Below are positions 1 to 19,993 of a stretch of 64,000 nucleotides of DNA, piece by piece. Origin of the DNA: Combretum micranthum (Eukaryota > Streptophyta > Magnoliopsida > Myrtales > Combretaceae); the NCBI GenBank assembly GCA_024138025.1, contig JAMXBD010001194.1, positions 62,001-126,000 of the forward strand, written 5' to 3'. A model generated the notes under the pieces. It had not been told where the DNA came from. It worked only from the letters and a program-made list of their open reading frames with translations, and searched no databases. Each line of letters opens with the position of its first letter. Positions within the stretch are counted from its first letter, which is position 1. Made by a program: the position numbers and the translations under genes.

Positions 1-1471
1 CTTCCAATTTTCTTTTTCCCTTGTCTTTAACCTGAACTTCATTCTTTTCTTCAACCATCCTATCTGGAATTTCCACCTCCTTACCACTCCGTAAAGTGAT
101 AGCATTCCTTTAGGATTTTCCTCTGTCTTACTGGGTAAAGATCCCGATGGCCTACTTGATTTGTTGAGAAATCTGGCTGATTTGACCTTGAAGATCTCTG
201 ATGGTTGCTTGTTGATTATTAATCAACGTTTCAGTCTTTTGCATGAAGTTCTTCATAATCTTCCATTGAAGAGTGTTCTGAGGTTGAGGTGGTGGTAGAG
301 CATTTCTCACTGGACCATGTCTTTGAAATCCAGGTGGTCGATAAACATTGTTCTCATTTCTCCATGAGAAATTAGGATGGTTTGCCCAACCTGGATTATA
401 AGAATTTGAATATGGTCCTTGATTCCCTCTTTGAAAATTACCACATAGTTCATCTGCTCACCACTTGATGAAATTGAAAAGTTTGTTTGAGGACAGTCTT
501 GGAATGAATGTGGACCTGAACAAGTTTCACACAACAAAACTGGATTAGGATTAACTGAATTAGGAGTAGAAAGTTTACTTACTTGAGTTGTCAAGGCTGA
601 AATCTGGGCTGTAAGTTGAGACATTGCTTCATTATCCTGCACAGCTGCAACTTTTAACTTGGTCCTCTCACAACTCCAATTGTGAGCACTAGATGCCATT
701 TCTTCTATGAGTGAGCTAGCTTCATCATAGCTCTTTCCCATCAATGCTCCTCCAGCAGCATCCAATGATCTTAATGTCTCATCCAAACTCAAATAGAAAA
801 TCTCAATGAGGAGATTGTCAGGTAGTCCATGATGAGGACACTTCCTGATCGCTTCCTTGTATCTTTCCCATGCTTCATACAAGGATTCGCCATGAAACTT
901 AGTAAAATTTGTGATTTCATTTCTCAACCTAGCTGTCCTTGCTGGTGGGAAAAATCTCCTTAAAAATTTGTTGGATAACTCAGCCCAATTAGCAATTGAT
1001 CCTGTGGTAACGAGTTAAACCATGCTAGAGCTTTATCCCTTAATGAAAAAGGAAAAAGCTGTAACCTAATAGCATCATCAGTAACACCATTCATCTTGAT
1101 GGTGTTGCAGTATTGGAGAAATTTTGCAATGTGATCATCTGGTGTCTCATTAGGATATCCTCCAAACTGATGAGCTTCAACCATCTGTATTAGACCAGGC
1201 TTGATTTCGAAGTTGTTTGCTTGAACTGCTGGTCTTCTGATAGGGAATCCTGACACAGTAGGTACGTACTGTAATCCCTCAATGCCCTGGCAGGAGCTTG
1301 AATCTGATTATTGTTGTTTTCACCTTCTGCCATCACTTCTGATTGTCTTTGTTCTCTTTCTCTGTTCACTTTTCTTAATGAACGCAGTGTACGTTCAATC
1401 TCAAGATTGAGGGGTAGAAGTTCCCTACTTCTACTCCTGTGCATACAACCTGAAAAGAAAACAGAAAACAC
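1..1471 (-). pseudogene. Ty3 (Athila/Tat-like) gag polyprotein remnant
   Basis: This is the Gag end of an LTR retrotransposon, read on the minus strand from about 1471 down to the window edge. Gag forms the virus-like particle that packages element RNA. Three frames carry the pieces in order. 1471-1250 is a charged N-terminus. 1256-960 is the retrotransposon gag core (motifs NNFEIKPGLIQMV, ALAWFNSLP). 927-307 continues the core and ends in a zinc-knuckle-like CETCSGPHSFQDC. About 110-1 encodes the ITLRSGKE motif seen after Gag in these elements. Single-base shifts near 1250 and 940 break the frame, so it is not functional as read. It follows its own primer-binding region and LTR. The family is clear from motifs; the exact clade (Athila or Tat) is less certain. 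Confidence 0.85.
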
Positions 1472-1530
1472 ACAAACCGTAAAATGCGCCTAAACTACTA
1501 ATAGAACCAATTTATGTTTAATATTAACCT

Positions 1531-1554
1531 TTCCCCGGCAACGGCCCAAAAACT
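1531..1554 (-). other. Primer-binding region of the left-edge Ty3 element
   Basis: On the minus strand this reads AGTTTTTGGGCCGTTGCCGG, a slightly decayed form of the sequence that follows the 5' LTR in plant Athila/Tat elements. It sits directly between the LTR end and gag and fixes the element's orientation. Confidence 0.8.
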
Positions 1555-3221
1555 TGATCCGCTAAAATAGTTTAATTTAAAATGATTTCTAGCAAGTATA
1601 CTAGATCGAATCAAGTAGTAAAGTGTTGAGTGAGTATCGTTCCACGAGGAAAGCTTAAATACCAATTATTATGATTCCAATTAATATTTAGGCAATGTAA
1701 TTCAAGTAATTGTTAAGTTACACTAATTACCTACTTTCTAATTTAAGTTAATACTCAACTAAGTTTTTCTAATAGAAATTTATATAATAGTGAGAACTAA
1801 GATAAAATCCCATATTTGCCAATCAAATTGAACTAATGTTATTATAATAATTAGATTCATGAAAATTCAAGTGAAACTAACATGATTTAAAACTTTTTCC
1901 AAAGTCTTAAAAATCTTTATAGACCTTAGAACAATCTAGTTGCTTCCGCTACTTGATTATCTAAGGAATCGACTTTAACAATCATGAATCTCCTGATTCT
2001 CTAATTGCCTAATGACTTAAATTAAAATTTCCCAATTCTTAGTTCAAATTCAACTTAAAACATTGCATTAGTCACAATGAAAGTTTCTAGATAGAAATAA
2101 TATCTCAGCTTTCGCATTTCGATATTAAAACTAAATTATTAATTCCAACGAAATCAGATGTTTCTCCCGATTCAACTAATTTCTCATTTACCAAGATCCT
2201 CGAATGCAAGGTTCATTTCAGGAATCAAACAAGAATTTTTACATGAATCTAACAACCAAATATCATTAATTCAACAATCATTTAAGCAAATCTGGATTTA
2301 ATCACGTTCTCACCATACAAGATTTAGCAAACATAATAATTACTACTAATAACATTATAATTATCACAACTGAGTACATATTTATCATCTAATGCAAAAT
2401 AATACCCACTTAACTAAAAAAAAAATTGAAGAATTTAGAATGCAAACCGTACAAAGTGTCCCAAATGCACTGTTCAAGTCTTCTACAATTAATCACGAAC
2501 AAATTAATGCAAGATCTACTTTAGGGAGTTATATCTATGTAATTACTTTTGTCTCCTATCTATTCTAAGAAAGAACTATTAGGAAATGTCGTGGATCTCC
2601 CTTCTTTACTTTCTCTTTCTTTTTAAACACAGAATAGACGCGTGATGTTTTCAACTGCCAGCATAAATGCCGGCAGTTTCTCTTCCAACGCCGGCGGTGT
2701 TGAAAGCTAGCGTTAAAGAATTGCAATCTGAAGGTGGAGAAGATGTATCAACGCCAGTGGCGTTGGCTCATAATTTGCCGGCGTACATTGAAATTGCAGA
2801 AGCTGCATTATCAACGAACACTGCCAGTGTTCAATAGCAGTGTTAAAGAATCTACTTCTGTGGAATTCATGAAGGCCGGCGGTTTATTCTTGAACGCTGG
2901 TGGTGTAAGAATTCGACGTTAAGAATTTATATCCTGGGATGGTGAAGGCTGGCACACACGCCGGCGACGTTCTTTTGAGAAATGCCGGCGTTTGTTGTGA
3001 ACTGAGCAAGGCTGGTAGTGTTCAATGCCGGTGCTGTTGACTTCTAAACTTGTTTGTACGCTTTTGAACTTGATTTCATGCCAATGAGCATCAACATCTT
3101 CCATTATCTGATATAAAAAAAATTCAATAACTTAAAGTACCAATTCTCGTAAATTAGAAACAAATTAATACTAATTAAGCTCGAATTATGAAATGAAAAG
3201 TATATAAATTTGAGTTTATCA
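1555..3221 (-). mobile_element. 5' LTR of the left-edge Ty3 element
   Basis: The LTR is bounded by TGATAAACTC at its start (minus strand, 3221) and by GGATCA at its end (1555), immediately before the primer-binding region. The start TGATAA matches the starts of three other Ty3 LTRs in this window. Length is about 1.67 kb. The other LTR and the matching target-site duplication lie outside the window; the five bases next to the start are GTAGG. The upstream half holds a cluster of GC-rich words listed separately. Confidence 0.7.
2655..3035. repeat. Cluster of GCCGGC-type words inside the LTR
   Basis: Within otherwise AT-rich LTR sequence, variants of GCCGGCG, CGCCGG and GCCAGTG recur about a dozen times at irregular spacing, often next to GTGTT or AACG. 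The words are partly palindromic. They are not a simple tandem array. Function unknown. Confidence 0.6.
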
Positions 3222-5771
3222 GTAGGAAATCGAACTTTTAGATTTAATAGTTGTGCTGTTAACTTTAACATGGTATTAAATTAGAACGTCAAGAGTTCAA
3301 ATCCATACACACTCATTACAAACCCTATTAAAATTAAGTCATTCAGTTGAGGAGTTGTAGTCAAAGTTAAAATCAAAGTCTCAGTTCATAAGTGATGGAG
3401 CGTATTATATAATAAATATAATGGCACATATTCTATCTACATAGATCCATCATGCTCACTAGAAGCTAGTGGCACTTTCTTCTAGCTTGCAGTAGTAGTA
3501 GTAAACGAACACATGATAAAATCATAATCATCTAATGTAAAAGTTAAAACTTATAAATATAATACAGACTATTACATTTATTATGTAATACTCCCTATAG
3601 TTATGAGTCTTGACTTTTGACTAATATCCATCAAGTAATTGATTTAATTAAATGAGGTTGGAATAAATACTTAGACATTCAATAATTAGAGTTCTAATAC
3701 TAAATTCTTATTAGTATTATAATCATCTTATTTACAAGTTCATATTTATTATCCAGCAATTGAGACCTAAAAAACGAAAAGGTGAAAAAATCAATTACAC
3801 TGTGATGTAAATAAAGAATGAGGTGTAAAAACTTAAAAACAAACATAGGATATTGTCTGGCTAGCAAGAAATGGACGTAAAGTAAACCGAGTGGTAAAGG
3901 TAAACAAAATGAAAACGACAACAACAATAATGACAGTTGTAGATTTTTTTCCTCATCATTAAAGAAAATTCGAACCTGATTTATGTTTCGATCGAAACTA
4001 AACCCTTTACGTCAAATAGGGTTTGATATGTCAATTGTGAGCCAATGGATTCGTGCCATATATTATGCTCGCTGCTTTTATGCATATATCTTTATGAACG
4101 GCGGATAGAAATTGTACCGTAATCTGCTGTTACTGTAATATTTTCCATAGACGACGGCCAATAATGTAAGTTTAAATTTTCTGAGGTGAAAGCGTAAGAT
4201 GGTCGGTGGGGAAAGTTTAGTAAAATTGTATAATCATATATGTATCGTTTATAACATACTGTTGTAAAGAAGGTCGGTATGTACGGACGGTTCCTTACAT
4301 AGATTTTCAACGCTGATACACACTACGTGTAAGTAACTACCATCTATATATTCATGTGTTAAAACATTATTAGTAATTATATATTACCAATACATTATAT
4401 GTGATATGTAATACCCACTTATTATTTATAATCAAACAAACTTGGATAAATTAGTAGCAAATGGCAACTTAAATTTAGGAGCTTATAGGTTTCACTAGAT
4501 TATAATATGTTTATTCTGGTAAGTTTGTTGAATTATGATAAGTTAGTTTTATTGTAGTAAGTTATAGGGTTCGTTCAATTACAATAAGTTTTGCCAGTTT
4601 GTGATAAATTGCTTTATATATGGACAAATCCTAATTTTAAGTCGTCCTTTCGTTACATGAATAATATCCCAACAAACTTGTAAGCAATTATTTCAATTTA
4701 TATCATATATTGAAGTGGAAGTTTCTAAAACTATCCCAATGGAGATTCTTAGGTCAAAATAAATCCAATAATGAAACACCATAACAGCCTGTTCACTTAA
4801 CATAAATAGATATTTATTCTTTTTTGTTTTACATAAAGCTGCTATTATGATTTATTGAAAGGAATGATAAATAGCAATTCATATTCTCATACTTATGAAT
4901 TGTCATTTAATATTTTATTTTTCAATTTTATTACAAATACTTATGTTTTGAAAAATCATTTATACAATTATCCTCTTTTTATAATAAATATAAGAGGCAT
5001 TATAGATTTTTTTATTTTTTACTTAAATAAATAAGTGTTTTATTTTTTTACTCTAAGTGAACATTATCTTATTACATTTCTATTGAATTAGAATTTAATC
5101 CCTCCATTATTTAATACGCCAAAGTGAGCGAGCCGTAAGATGTGTTACTCACTGTTTTAAAGATAGGACCTAAAAGATAAACTATATAAATTTTAATCTT
5201 TCCTTTAGCATTAGATATAATTTTTATATAACAAAAATAAAGTTGTTAAGGTGTCGCAGTATTGGATGGTATAATTTTTTTTTTTTATCATTATAATGGG
5301 AGAGAAATTTGAATCCGATCTCTCATTTGAGAGATCAAAAAGATAATATTAGACTACAATACCATTGGCGGATGGTATAATTAATGAAAACATTTTTTGT
5401 TGGGGCAATTTCAATCTCGATTTGAATTTGCGAGGATTCTCTCTTTGCAGGAAATACGACTGAGAGAGAGGTGCAATGTCATTATTATGACATTGAACGG
5501 CTGAAATAATTGTTTGTTTTTTTTGGCCAGCAGTGAAATAATTGTTTGACGTAAGAATTTTTGTCTTTTAATATTTGAAGGTTTTTTCTACACGTATTTA
5601 TTGAATCATCGTGGACGTGACAACGTCTTACCATTGTCTCATATAGAAATCCTTTTAACTTGGGAAACTGCAAAGTCAACACGGGAGTGGACGCTTGTCA
5701 AGCTTGGACAACAATGTCTGTGATTTTGAGTGACAGCAATCCTGTGCCCAAAACGATTTCTCACTAAAAAC
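3222..5771. other. Upstream region of GH18-kinase copy 1
   Basis: No protein-coding gene is supported here. Blocks at about 3450-3520, 3740-3900 and 4095-4195 match, in order, blocks upstream of copy 2 (about 10610-10680, 10700-10830, 11170-11275), so the tandem duplication included promoter DNA. The stretch from about 4330 to 5430 has no clear counterpart and is AT-rich. A short AGTTCAAATCC near 3295 looks like a tRNA-type B box but has no convincing partner. Confidence 0.5.
5674..5680 (-). promoter_or_regulatory. W-box core upstream of copy 1
   Basis: The minus strand reads GTTGACT, containing the TTGAC core bound by WRKY factors, 93 bases before the chosen ATG. The same word sits at an equivalent place in copy 2. 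Conservation between copies is seen; WRKY binding is inferred. Confidence 0.35.
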
Positions 5772-10065
<4,294 letters not shown>

Positions 10066-10590
10066 GAATCATATGAAGACCTTGTTCCGACGTTTCATTC
10101 TAATAATTGAGTGTCAAGCATGTGGACCAAAGGATATGATGTATCATAGTATTTCTGGATATTAGGAATGGATCATAATTATTATTATTTTTTAAGTTTT
10201 AAACTTCTGAAGGTGTAAATTTAAATGCCAAATAAGGTTTTTTAAGATTCATTGTGCAAATGGACCTTATGTAATGTATGGTTTAGGCAAAGAAAGAGAC
10301 TGATCCATGTACAATGGAGGTAAAGGAAGAACTTATAATCAAAGGAAAGTGTTGAAACATAGTGGTGTCATGGTTAAGGAAGGCAATGCTCAAAGAGGGA
10401 ACAGAAACTCTATTTGTGTGCTTTTTTTCTTTGATGATTTTCCTAACCCCAAACTTTTTTCTCAGTGTATTTCTATCAATTATATTTAAGTATCTGAATA
10501 CGAATTAATGCACAATTATAGAAAACTAATTCCACCAAATCAATTATATACATAATCATTGACCAGCTCAACATTGTCCCCGAGATGAAG
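10066..10590. other. 3' flank of copy 1
   Basis: From about 10125 to 10450 this matches the 3' flank of copy 2 (about 15440-15810), including GATATGATGTA and AAAGTGTTGAAACATAG stretches. It is probably the 3' UTR and downstream part of the duplicated unit. No separate gene is supported. Confidence 0.5.
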
Positions 10591-10939
10591 CTATGTGGGT
10601 CAGAAACTCCGACCCATCTTGTTCTCTGGAAGCTAGTGGCACTTCATACGGACTCGCAGTTGTTACCATCAGACTACACTGGATAGAAGGCAGTGAGGCT
10701 GAGAAAAAATGGTTAAAAAAGTCAATTACACTGTGTATACATTGAGAATGGGGTGTAAAAAATAAGATGAGAGGAATATTCAGTTGCTAGTAAGAAATGG
10801 GCGTAAACTAAACTGTGGTGAGACAAAAGGTAGGAAAATGAGTAAATAAATAAATTGTAAGTAAATTGGAGGATGATGAGTTCATACCAAAAATAAATGC
10901 CAAGTGATTTGATGAGATCCTTTTATCAAAGGTAAATGT

Positions 10940-11170
10940 TACAAATAGTACTTAAACTTTGACAAAATTTGCAATTAGATACTTGAATTAAAAATTGATC
11001 GATTTAGTATATGAACTTTGAATTGATTAATTTGGTATCTGAAAAAACTTTATGCATATATTAACTAATATTCTTGTGCATAAAAAAGTTCTTTTATGTA
11101 CTAACTTGATCAATTTTAAAGTTCATGTGCTAAATTGATCAATTTCAAAATTGTTAAGATTTTAGGTACC
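10940..11170. repeat. Foldback (MITE-like) insertion
   Basis: Two arms of about 42 bases are imperfect inverted copies: one around 10995-11040 (AAATTGATCGATTTAGTATA), the other around 11107-11150 (CTAAATTGATCAATTT). The sequence between is AT-rich. Absence from the matching region of copy 1 suggests insertion after the duplication. No clear target-site duplication was resolved. Confidence 0.45.
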
Positions 11171-11579
11171 TTTATAAAATGCAGATAGAAATTGCACAAT
11201 AATGTACTGTGATTGTAATATTTTCAATATCTCACAGTATAATGTATGATTTAATTTTCTGTGGTGAAGATTGAAAAGTAAGAATGTACAATGTTGCGTG
11301 CAGCAAGCTAAATAAATGTGTAAAAGAAACTTCTTACAATCACAAATGAGGGTGGACCATTTTCATGTGACCAGGAGATTCTCCAAAATTCGAGTGGGAA
11401 AGAGAGGAAAGGTGGAATGTAGTCATCATGATATTCCACGAGGACCACGACTTATATAATTATTTGATGTCAGCATTTTCTATGTTTTAGCTTTTTACGA
11501 TTTTTTTTTACATCACCATTGAATTGTCAGCATGTTGTCACTGTCTCATGTGGTAATATTTCTAACCTGGGAACTGCAA

Positions 11580-11586
11580 AGTCAAC
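11580..11586 (-). promoter_or_regulatory. W-box core upstream of copy 2
   Basis: GTTGACT on the minus strand, 111 bases before the ATG, in a conserved block (GGGAACTGCAAAGTCAAC) shared with copy 1. Confidence 0.35.
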
Positions 11587-11696
11587 ATAGGACTGGACGC
11601 TTCTATATTGTGTATGTGTCTAGTTTTTTTAGGCCGTCCGTGTATGTGTCTGTTAGAAACAATAATTCTGTGCCCAAAAGGATTTTTCACTAAACC

Positions 11697-15308
<3,612 letters not shown>

Positions 15309-15950
15309 ATCGCATATGAATACCTAGTTCGAACGTTTCATTCTATTAATTGGTCGTCACTCGTCAAGCATCAAGACAGCAAGAAGTGAATTTTCTGCAC
15401 TCCTTGATCCTCTGTGGTCCTATCAGGGAATGGACCTAAGAATATGATGTACCATAATATTTCTGGATATAAGGGATGGATCATAATCTCTCTCTCTCTC
15501 TCTCCACACACACAACACACACATATGTATATATTATATATATATAATATATTTTTTTTTTAAGTTATAAATTTCTGAACGTGTGAATTTAAATGTTAAA
15601 TGAGGTTTCTAGGATTCATTGTGCGTGGACCGCTAGAGCAATATATATTTTGGCAAAGAAAGAGATCGATTCATGTGTAATAGGGGTTAAAGAAGGATTG
15701 ATGATCAAAGGGAAGTGTTGAAACATAGTGTCATGATTGACGAAGGAAATGTGCAAAAAGGGAACCGAAATTAATCTGGTTTGCTATTGTTGTTTTCTTT
15801 TGATGGTTTTCGTAATACAATTCGGTGCTGCTGATCATTCCCTTAACTCATTATAGGAATATATTTTCCTAAGCACATTGTCAAGTATTTTGATAAAAAT
15901 GGAAAGAATTACTATCCTTAAATTACAATGTTGTTCTCATGTAAAACTAA
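15309..15950. other. 3' flank of copy 2 and junction to repeat DNA
   Basis: Shares similarity with the 3' flank of copy 1 up to about 15810, marking the end of the duplicated unit. It contains a compound microsatellite (next entry). From about 15815 to 15950 nothing is recognised. Confidence 0.45.
15489..15560. repeat. Compound microsatellite (CT)n-(CA)n-(TA)n
   Basis: A CT run is followed by an interrupted CA run, an AT-rich TATATA stretch and a short T run. It is lacking in the 3' flank of copy 1, which has TTATTATTATT there instead. Confidence 0.85.
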
Positions 15951-17226
15951 AACTTGGGTAAACTTGTTCAGCAGCTCGAAATTGCTCAATTTAACTGCTT
16001 CTGCTGTATTCACATTTTGCTGTCAAATGCTTCACTGGAAAACCAAGAAGAAGCTTCGGTCGTCCTTTGCTATTCTGCTGCTATACGCTCTAGTTTGAGC
16101 TGTTGGTTTGCGAGGCTCGGCTTCACTTTTTTAGTGCTCGCTGTGGTTGGGCAAGTTCGACCAGAATTTGGACTCGTGGTGTCCCAGTCAGTACAGCTCA
16201 GTACTACTGAAGTCCGGTTTTACTGTGTGGAGTTCGGAACAAGGAAGCTCATATATAACAGAGTTCAATCAGGCCTGCTCGGTTGTGTTTGGTTTGGAGC
16301 AGCAATTACATTTGTAAGCTGTTCGGTCGGTTTTTCACATGCTGCAGCTTGGAAATTTTCAATTTTCTGCTGTTTGTGCTCGACATAAGCTTGTTTGCAA
16401 TAAATTGCAGCTTGATTGAAGCTTAGTAACATTAGCCGCTCGGTATTATTGGAGCTCGGAAATGTGAGAATTAGCTGTTTTTGCAATGCTCAATTAAAGT
16501 GCAATACCAAGCATCGATTCTGTTCATGTTAGTAGCAATAGCTCGGGTTTGCACTTTTGACACTCTTTCTCAACTCGACATCGGTTCTTTTCTGCTACTG
16601 TCAGGGTATGCCCCTTCTGCATTGGTGGAGCTCGTTCTTATTGATTAGAATGATAACAGTTTCTATGCCACAATGCCTGTATGAATTCGAATCTGCTGTA
16701 GCTATCTCTTCACTGGCTATGAATGTTTTAGCTATTCTACACCATCCATGCCTCGGCTGTCAGTAATTCACTTCAGGCCATTTTGTGCGGCTCGCTTTGA
16801 TTCTGTCTTTACTTGAATTTGAAAGAACTCTCAGTTCATGAACTTTTCACAGCTACTGCTATCAATACAGAACTCTACAGCCAAGTGGACTGAAATTCAT
16901 TGACAATGCGACTCAAACAAGTAGATATTACCTAGAAAGAGGAATTTAATTCAACTTGTACTATTTGCCCTATACAAGATTTACATGAATTTCCCGAAAG
17001 CTTCTTAAATGAAGTTCAGAATGGCACCCAATTAAGCTCAACCTTCGAACGCATATTTAAGTCATTTAAACTCCACGTTTTGACCCTTTTTTTTTGATAA
17101 ATTCTGCAATTGACTCATAAATAGACATTGCATTACTTATAATTTAATTTCACAATAAGAACTCAATGAAATGTATAATTATGTGTCATTTAGTACGGGA
17201 TAAATGTGTAAAAATACACATTGTCA
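15950..17226 (-). mobile_element. 3' LTR of the minus-strand Ty3 pol element
   Basis: The right boundary is clear: the minus strand starts TGACAATG just after a decayed polypurine region. The next 200 bases on that strand read like the start of other Athila/Tat LTRs. The left boundary is not resolved and the LTR may be truncated. The plus strand of 15970-16800 is rich in GCTCG and CTCGG words. An open frame at 15954-16388 lies in this LTR and resembles no protein I know. Confidence 0.55.
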
Positions 17227-17234
17227 AATACTCC

Positions 17235-17275
17235 ATTACTTGGCTTTTTACTTATCCTCAAGCAATTCTATATTT
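17235..17275 (-). other. Decayed polypurine-tract motif
   Basis: On the minus strand it reads GAATTGCTTGAGGATAAGTA, matching the GCTTGAGGACAAGCAAAA block that precedes the 3' LTR in Athila/Tat elements. It anchors the neighbouring LTR as the 3' one. Confidence 0.6.
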
Positions 17276-17339
17276 CAATTCTAAGAACAAAGCACACGAG
17301 AAGAATGCAAGCATACTCATGCAGTAACTCAAACTCCTG

Positions 17340-18203
17340 ATGAAGGATCTTCCTATCATGCCACATTTCGGTCTTCTTCTTACAGGGTCTTGTAGTTCTC
17401 GTAGGTTTCATTCCTAAAGTCCTCCAACTCACTCAATTGTAGAAATCTGCGACTTTTAGCTTCTTCTTTGTCAAAGTTCAAGAACTTTACAACCTAGTAG
17501 GTCTTATGCTCTATTTTTACAAAGAGATGACATTCTTTACAACATTATCCAATAGAGAGACATATAAATCGAATTCTTGTAAGCAATATGGTAGAATTAA
17601 AGTGCATCATCAAGCTTCAACGTCTAGTCTTTTCATGATGAATTCACTTTTTCCAAAACACACTTTTCCTCTATTGAATAGCTCTACCTAATCACTAGAT
17701 TGGAGGTGATAAAGTGTTGTCACCTTATGCTTCACTCCGTACTTAGCAAGCAAATTATCTAATTTCTTATTACTAAAGTAAGTTCCCTCATCACTAATGA
17801 CAGCTCTTAGAGTCCCAGACTTGGTGAAAATATTTCTTTCAATGAACTTGAACACATGTCAGAAGTCATTAATGGGGAGAACTACCATTTCAACCTACAG
17901 GTCACATAATCAACCATCACCTAGATGTACTTATTTTGAAAGAAAAGGGAAAGGACCTATGAAGTTGATCCCCCCACATCAAACAACTTTACCACCGGTA
18001 TCATAACTGTGGCCTCTTACCTTGGAGATGTTTTTTGTTCTTTAACATTCCCTGTAAGACAAAACAAAAGCACTATAACATTTAAAAATCGTAGGCCAAA
18101 ATCTGCATTGCAAAATCTTTGCGATTGTTCTCCCAATACCAAAGTGACCCCCAACTTCATGACTATGGCAGTGGTTTTGTATGTAGTCAATCCCATATTC
18201 TGA
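17340..18203 (-). pseudogene. Ty3 integrase remnant
   Basis: Integrase inserts element cDNA into the host chromosome. Read on the minus strand from 18203 downward, decayed frames give the zinc-finger part (NHCHSHEVGGHFG, with KILQCRFWPTIFK), a GINFIGPFPF stretch, the catalytic-core piece TLRAVISDEGTYFSNKKLDN, then KYGVKHKVTTLYH and a C-terminal LQLSELEDFRNETYENYK. Many frameshifts and stops make it dead. It continues RNase H at 19994-20720; the two were separated by the solo LTR between them. Confidence 0.85.
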
Positions 18204-18208
18204 CATAC
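18204..18208 (+). repeat. Target-site duplication CATAC (left)
   Basis: Five bases CATAC flank the solo LTR here and at 19989-19993. Confidence 0.8.
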
Positions 18209-19988
18209 TGATAAGTCATTTTTACTCTATATTTTTATAGGATTTTGAGTTTAATTTGCTAAAAATTTCTGATAAAATCCAGCAAAAATCATGTTTTTAA
18301 TAATATTGTTTTAAAGCTTTTAGAATCAATTGAGGAGTAAACAAGTGTTTTAATGTAGATTTGGAGCAAAAACAACAATTCAAGTTAAAAATGCAGAAGT
18401 TGAGCCCTGAAAAGACATAGCCGAGGCCAAACAGAGAAAGAAGACAACAAAATTGGTCTATCGAGCCTCAAATGCGAGCTCTTGACATGACCCTTAACTT
18501 CAGTTGAAGCGATCGAGCATCATTCTGAAGAAAATACATTGTCGAGCCTCAAAGTTGAGCCTAAAAACTCAACCCTCGATAATTGTGTTGCTAGACCAAT
18601 TCTTCAATAAGATTTCCTCGAGCCTCAACAATTTGATCCTTGACTCTCTCAATTTTACCATCGATAGAGCAATGGACAAAAACATACAGTTTACTTAAGA
18701 ATTTCCTGAAGTCAAGCCTAATCTTGTTGAATACAAGCCTTGACCAATAAAACACACAACCTTCGACGAGTGTTTTCACAGATTATTTGAGCGCATGAAA
18801 AGTTAACAAATTCTGTTAGAAAGGATCTGCCAAATTTACCACATGTCAAATAAAGATGGCCATACTTTTTGTACCTAATAGTTTATAAATAAATGTGCAA
18901 GCGTGCATTGTAAAGTATGTACCAACAGTATAAATCAGTATTAACATAGAGTAGATTTTTGGGTAAAAGAATTTCCATTTCTTTTTACCTGAAAATATCT
19001 TCTGTTTTTTGGGTAAAATCAATTTGACCCAATGTTTGCAATTTTTATGAATTTCTGAGCAATTAATTGATTCATCTTTTGAACTTGTTCCATTTCTTCT
19101 TATTTGTGCTTATTTGATAAATTCATAGAGAAATAAACTCCTACAGCTTAGGGATTACGAATCCAATTCCTAATTCAGTCTGATTTCAAATGCGCTTTCA
19201 AGTAAATTTGATTGGGTGTTTGTAATTAGTAACTTGACATTAATTTGTGGTTTTTAAAGGAATGGTGCATTCTTTTAGATCCATGATTGATTTCAATTGA
19301 ATAGTTCAAGAGATCATTCAATTGAATAAATCTATAATTGCTAATGAAGTCGATCCTAACTACCTTTTGTCCGAGGAATGGGTGAAGACTTTCTGTCATT
19401 TGTTTAAAAAATTCTTTGAGTTTTCTTTTTAAAATAATGGATTTCTATTCTTTATGCGAATCTAATTAAAACTTTAGATTACTTGTGTTAGCTAGATCTA
19501 GAACTACTGACTTCAAGAAAAGCTTTAGTTTAATTTAGAGAATCTGATGGTATAAACACAACATTTCAAACAGCTTTTAAAAAGTTATTGTCCTTAAGAA
19601 ATCATTCTAATAAAGAATTGGTGAAGTAACCCTGAGCTATTTTTTTCATAGAAGTTACAAGCTTATTTCTTATTTTGCTAGTAAACACTTGTGAATATTT
19701 ATAGCTTAGTTTAGTTTATCTTTCTTTATCATCTTCTAAAACCTTTCTTTGGCTAGACAATTAATGGGATTGAGAGTATAGTAGATGCGAATCATTCTCT
19801 TGGGACCGACCTAAATTATTTACTATACTACATTTGATAGGTGCACTTGCCCTGTGAGATTGTAGTTGTTGATTTAAAAAATATTTATAAATTTCAAAAA
19901 CTCGGTCATTGATCAATGGAATTTGAGCTTTGAATTTCACAAATTGCATTTTATTTCACAAACACAACAAAAACAAAACATCACACCA
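18209..19988 (+). mobile_element. Solo Ty3 LTR inside the integrase/RNase H junction
   Basis: It starts TGATAAGTCA and ends CACACCA, with matching CATAC on both sides, and has no internal coding region. Near its right end it carries the TTGGGACCGACC and GGTGCACTTGCC sequence typical of the 3' part of Athila/Tat LTRs, giving plus orientation. The host integrase reading frame resumes across it. Length is 1.78 kb. The word TCGAGCCTCAA occurs three times (18461, 18542, 18618). Confidence 0.85.
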
Positions 19989-19993
19989 CATAC
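19989..19993 (+). repeat. Target-site duplication CATAC (right)
   Basis: Copy of 18204-18208 on the other side of the solo LTR. Confidence 0.8.

Larger units (their letters stand above)
10591..11696. other. Upstream region of copy 2
   Basis: This holds promoter DNA related to that of copy 1, plus a foldback segment (about 10940-11170) absent from copy 1. No coding region is supported. Confidence 0.5.

Noticed and set aside
3222..3440. Possible SINE (AGTTCAAATCC resembles a tRNA B box)
   Set aside because: No convincing A box, no A-rich tail and no flanking duplication were seen.
15954..16388. 144-codon plus-strand open frame downstream of copy 2
   Set aside because: It lies within the minus-strand Ty3 LTR, resembles no family and is explained by GC-rich repeated words that are poor in stops.
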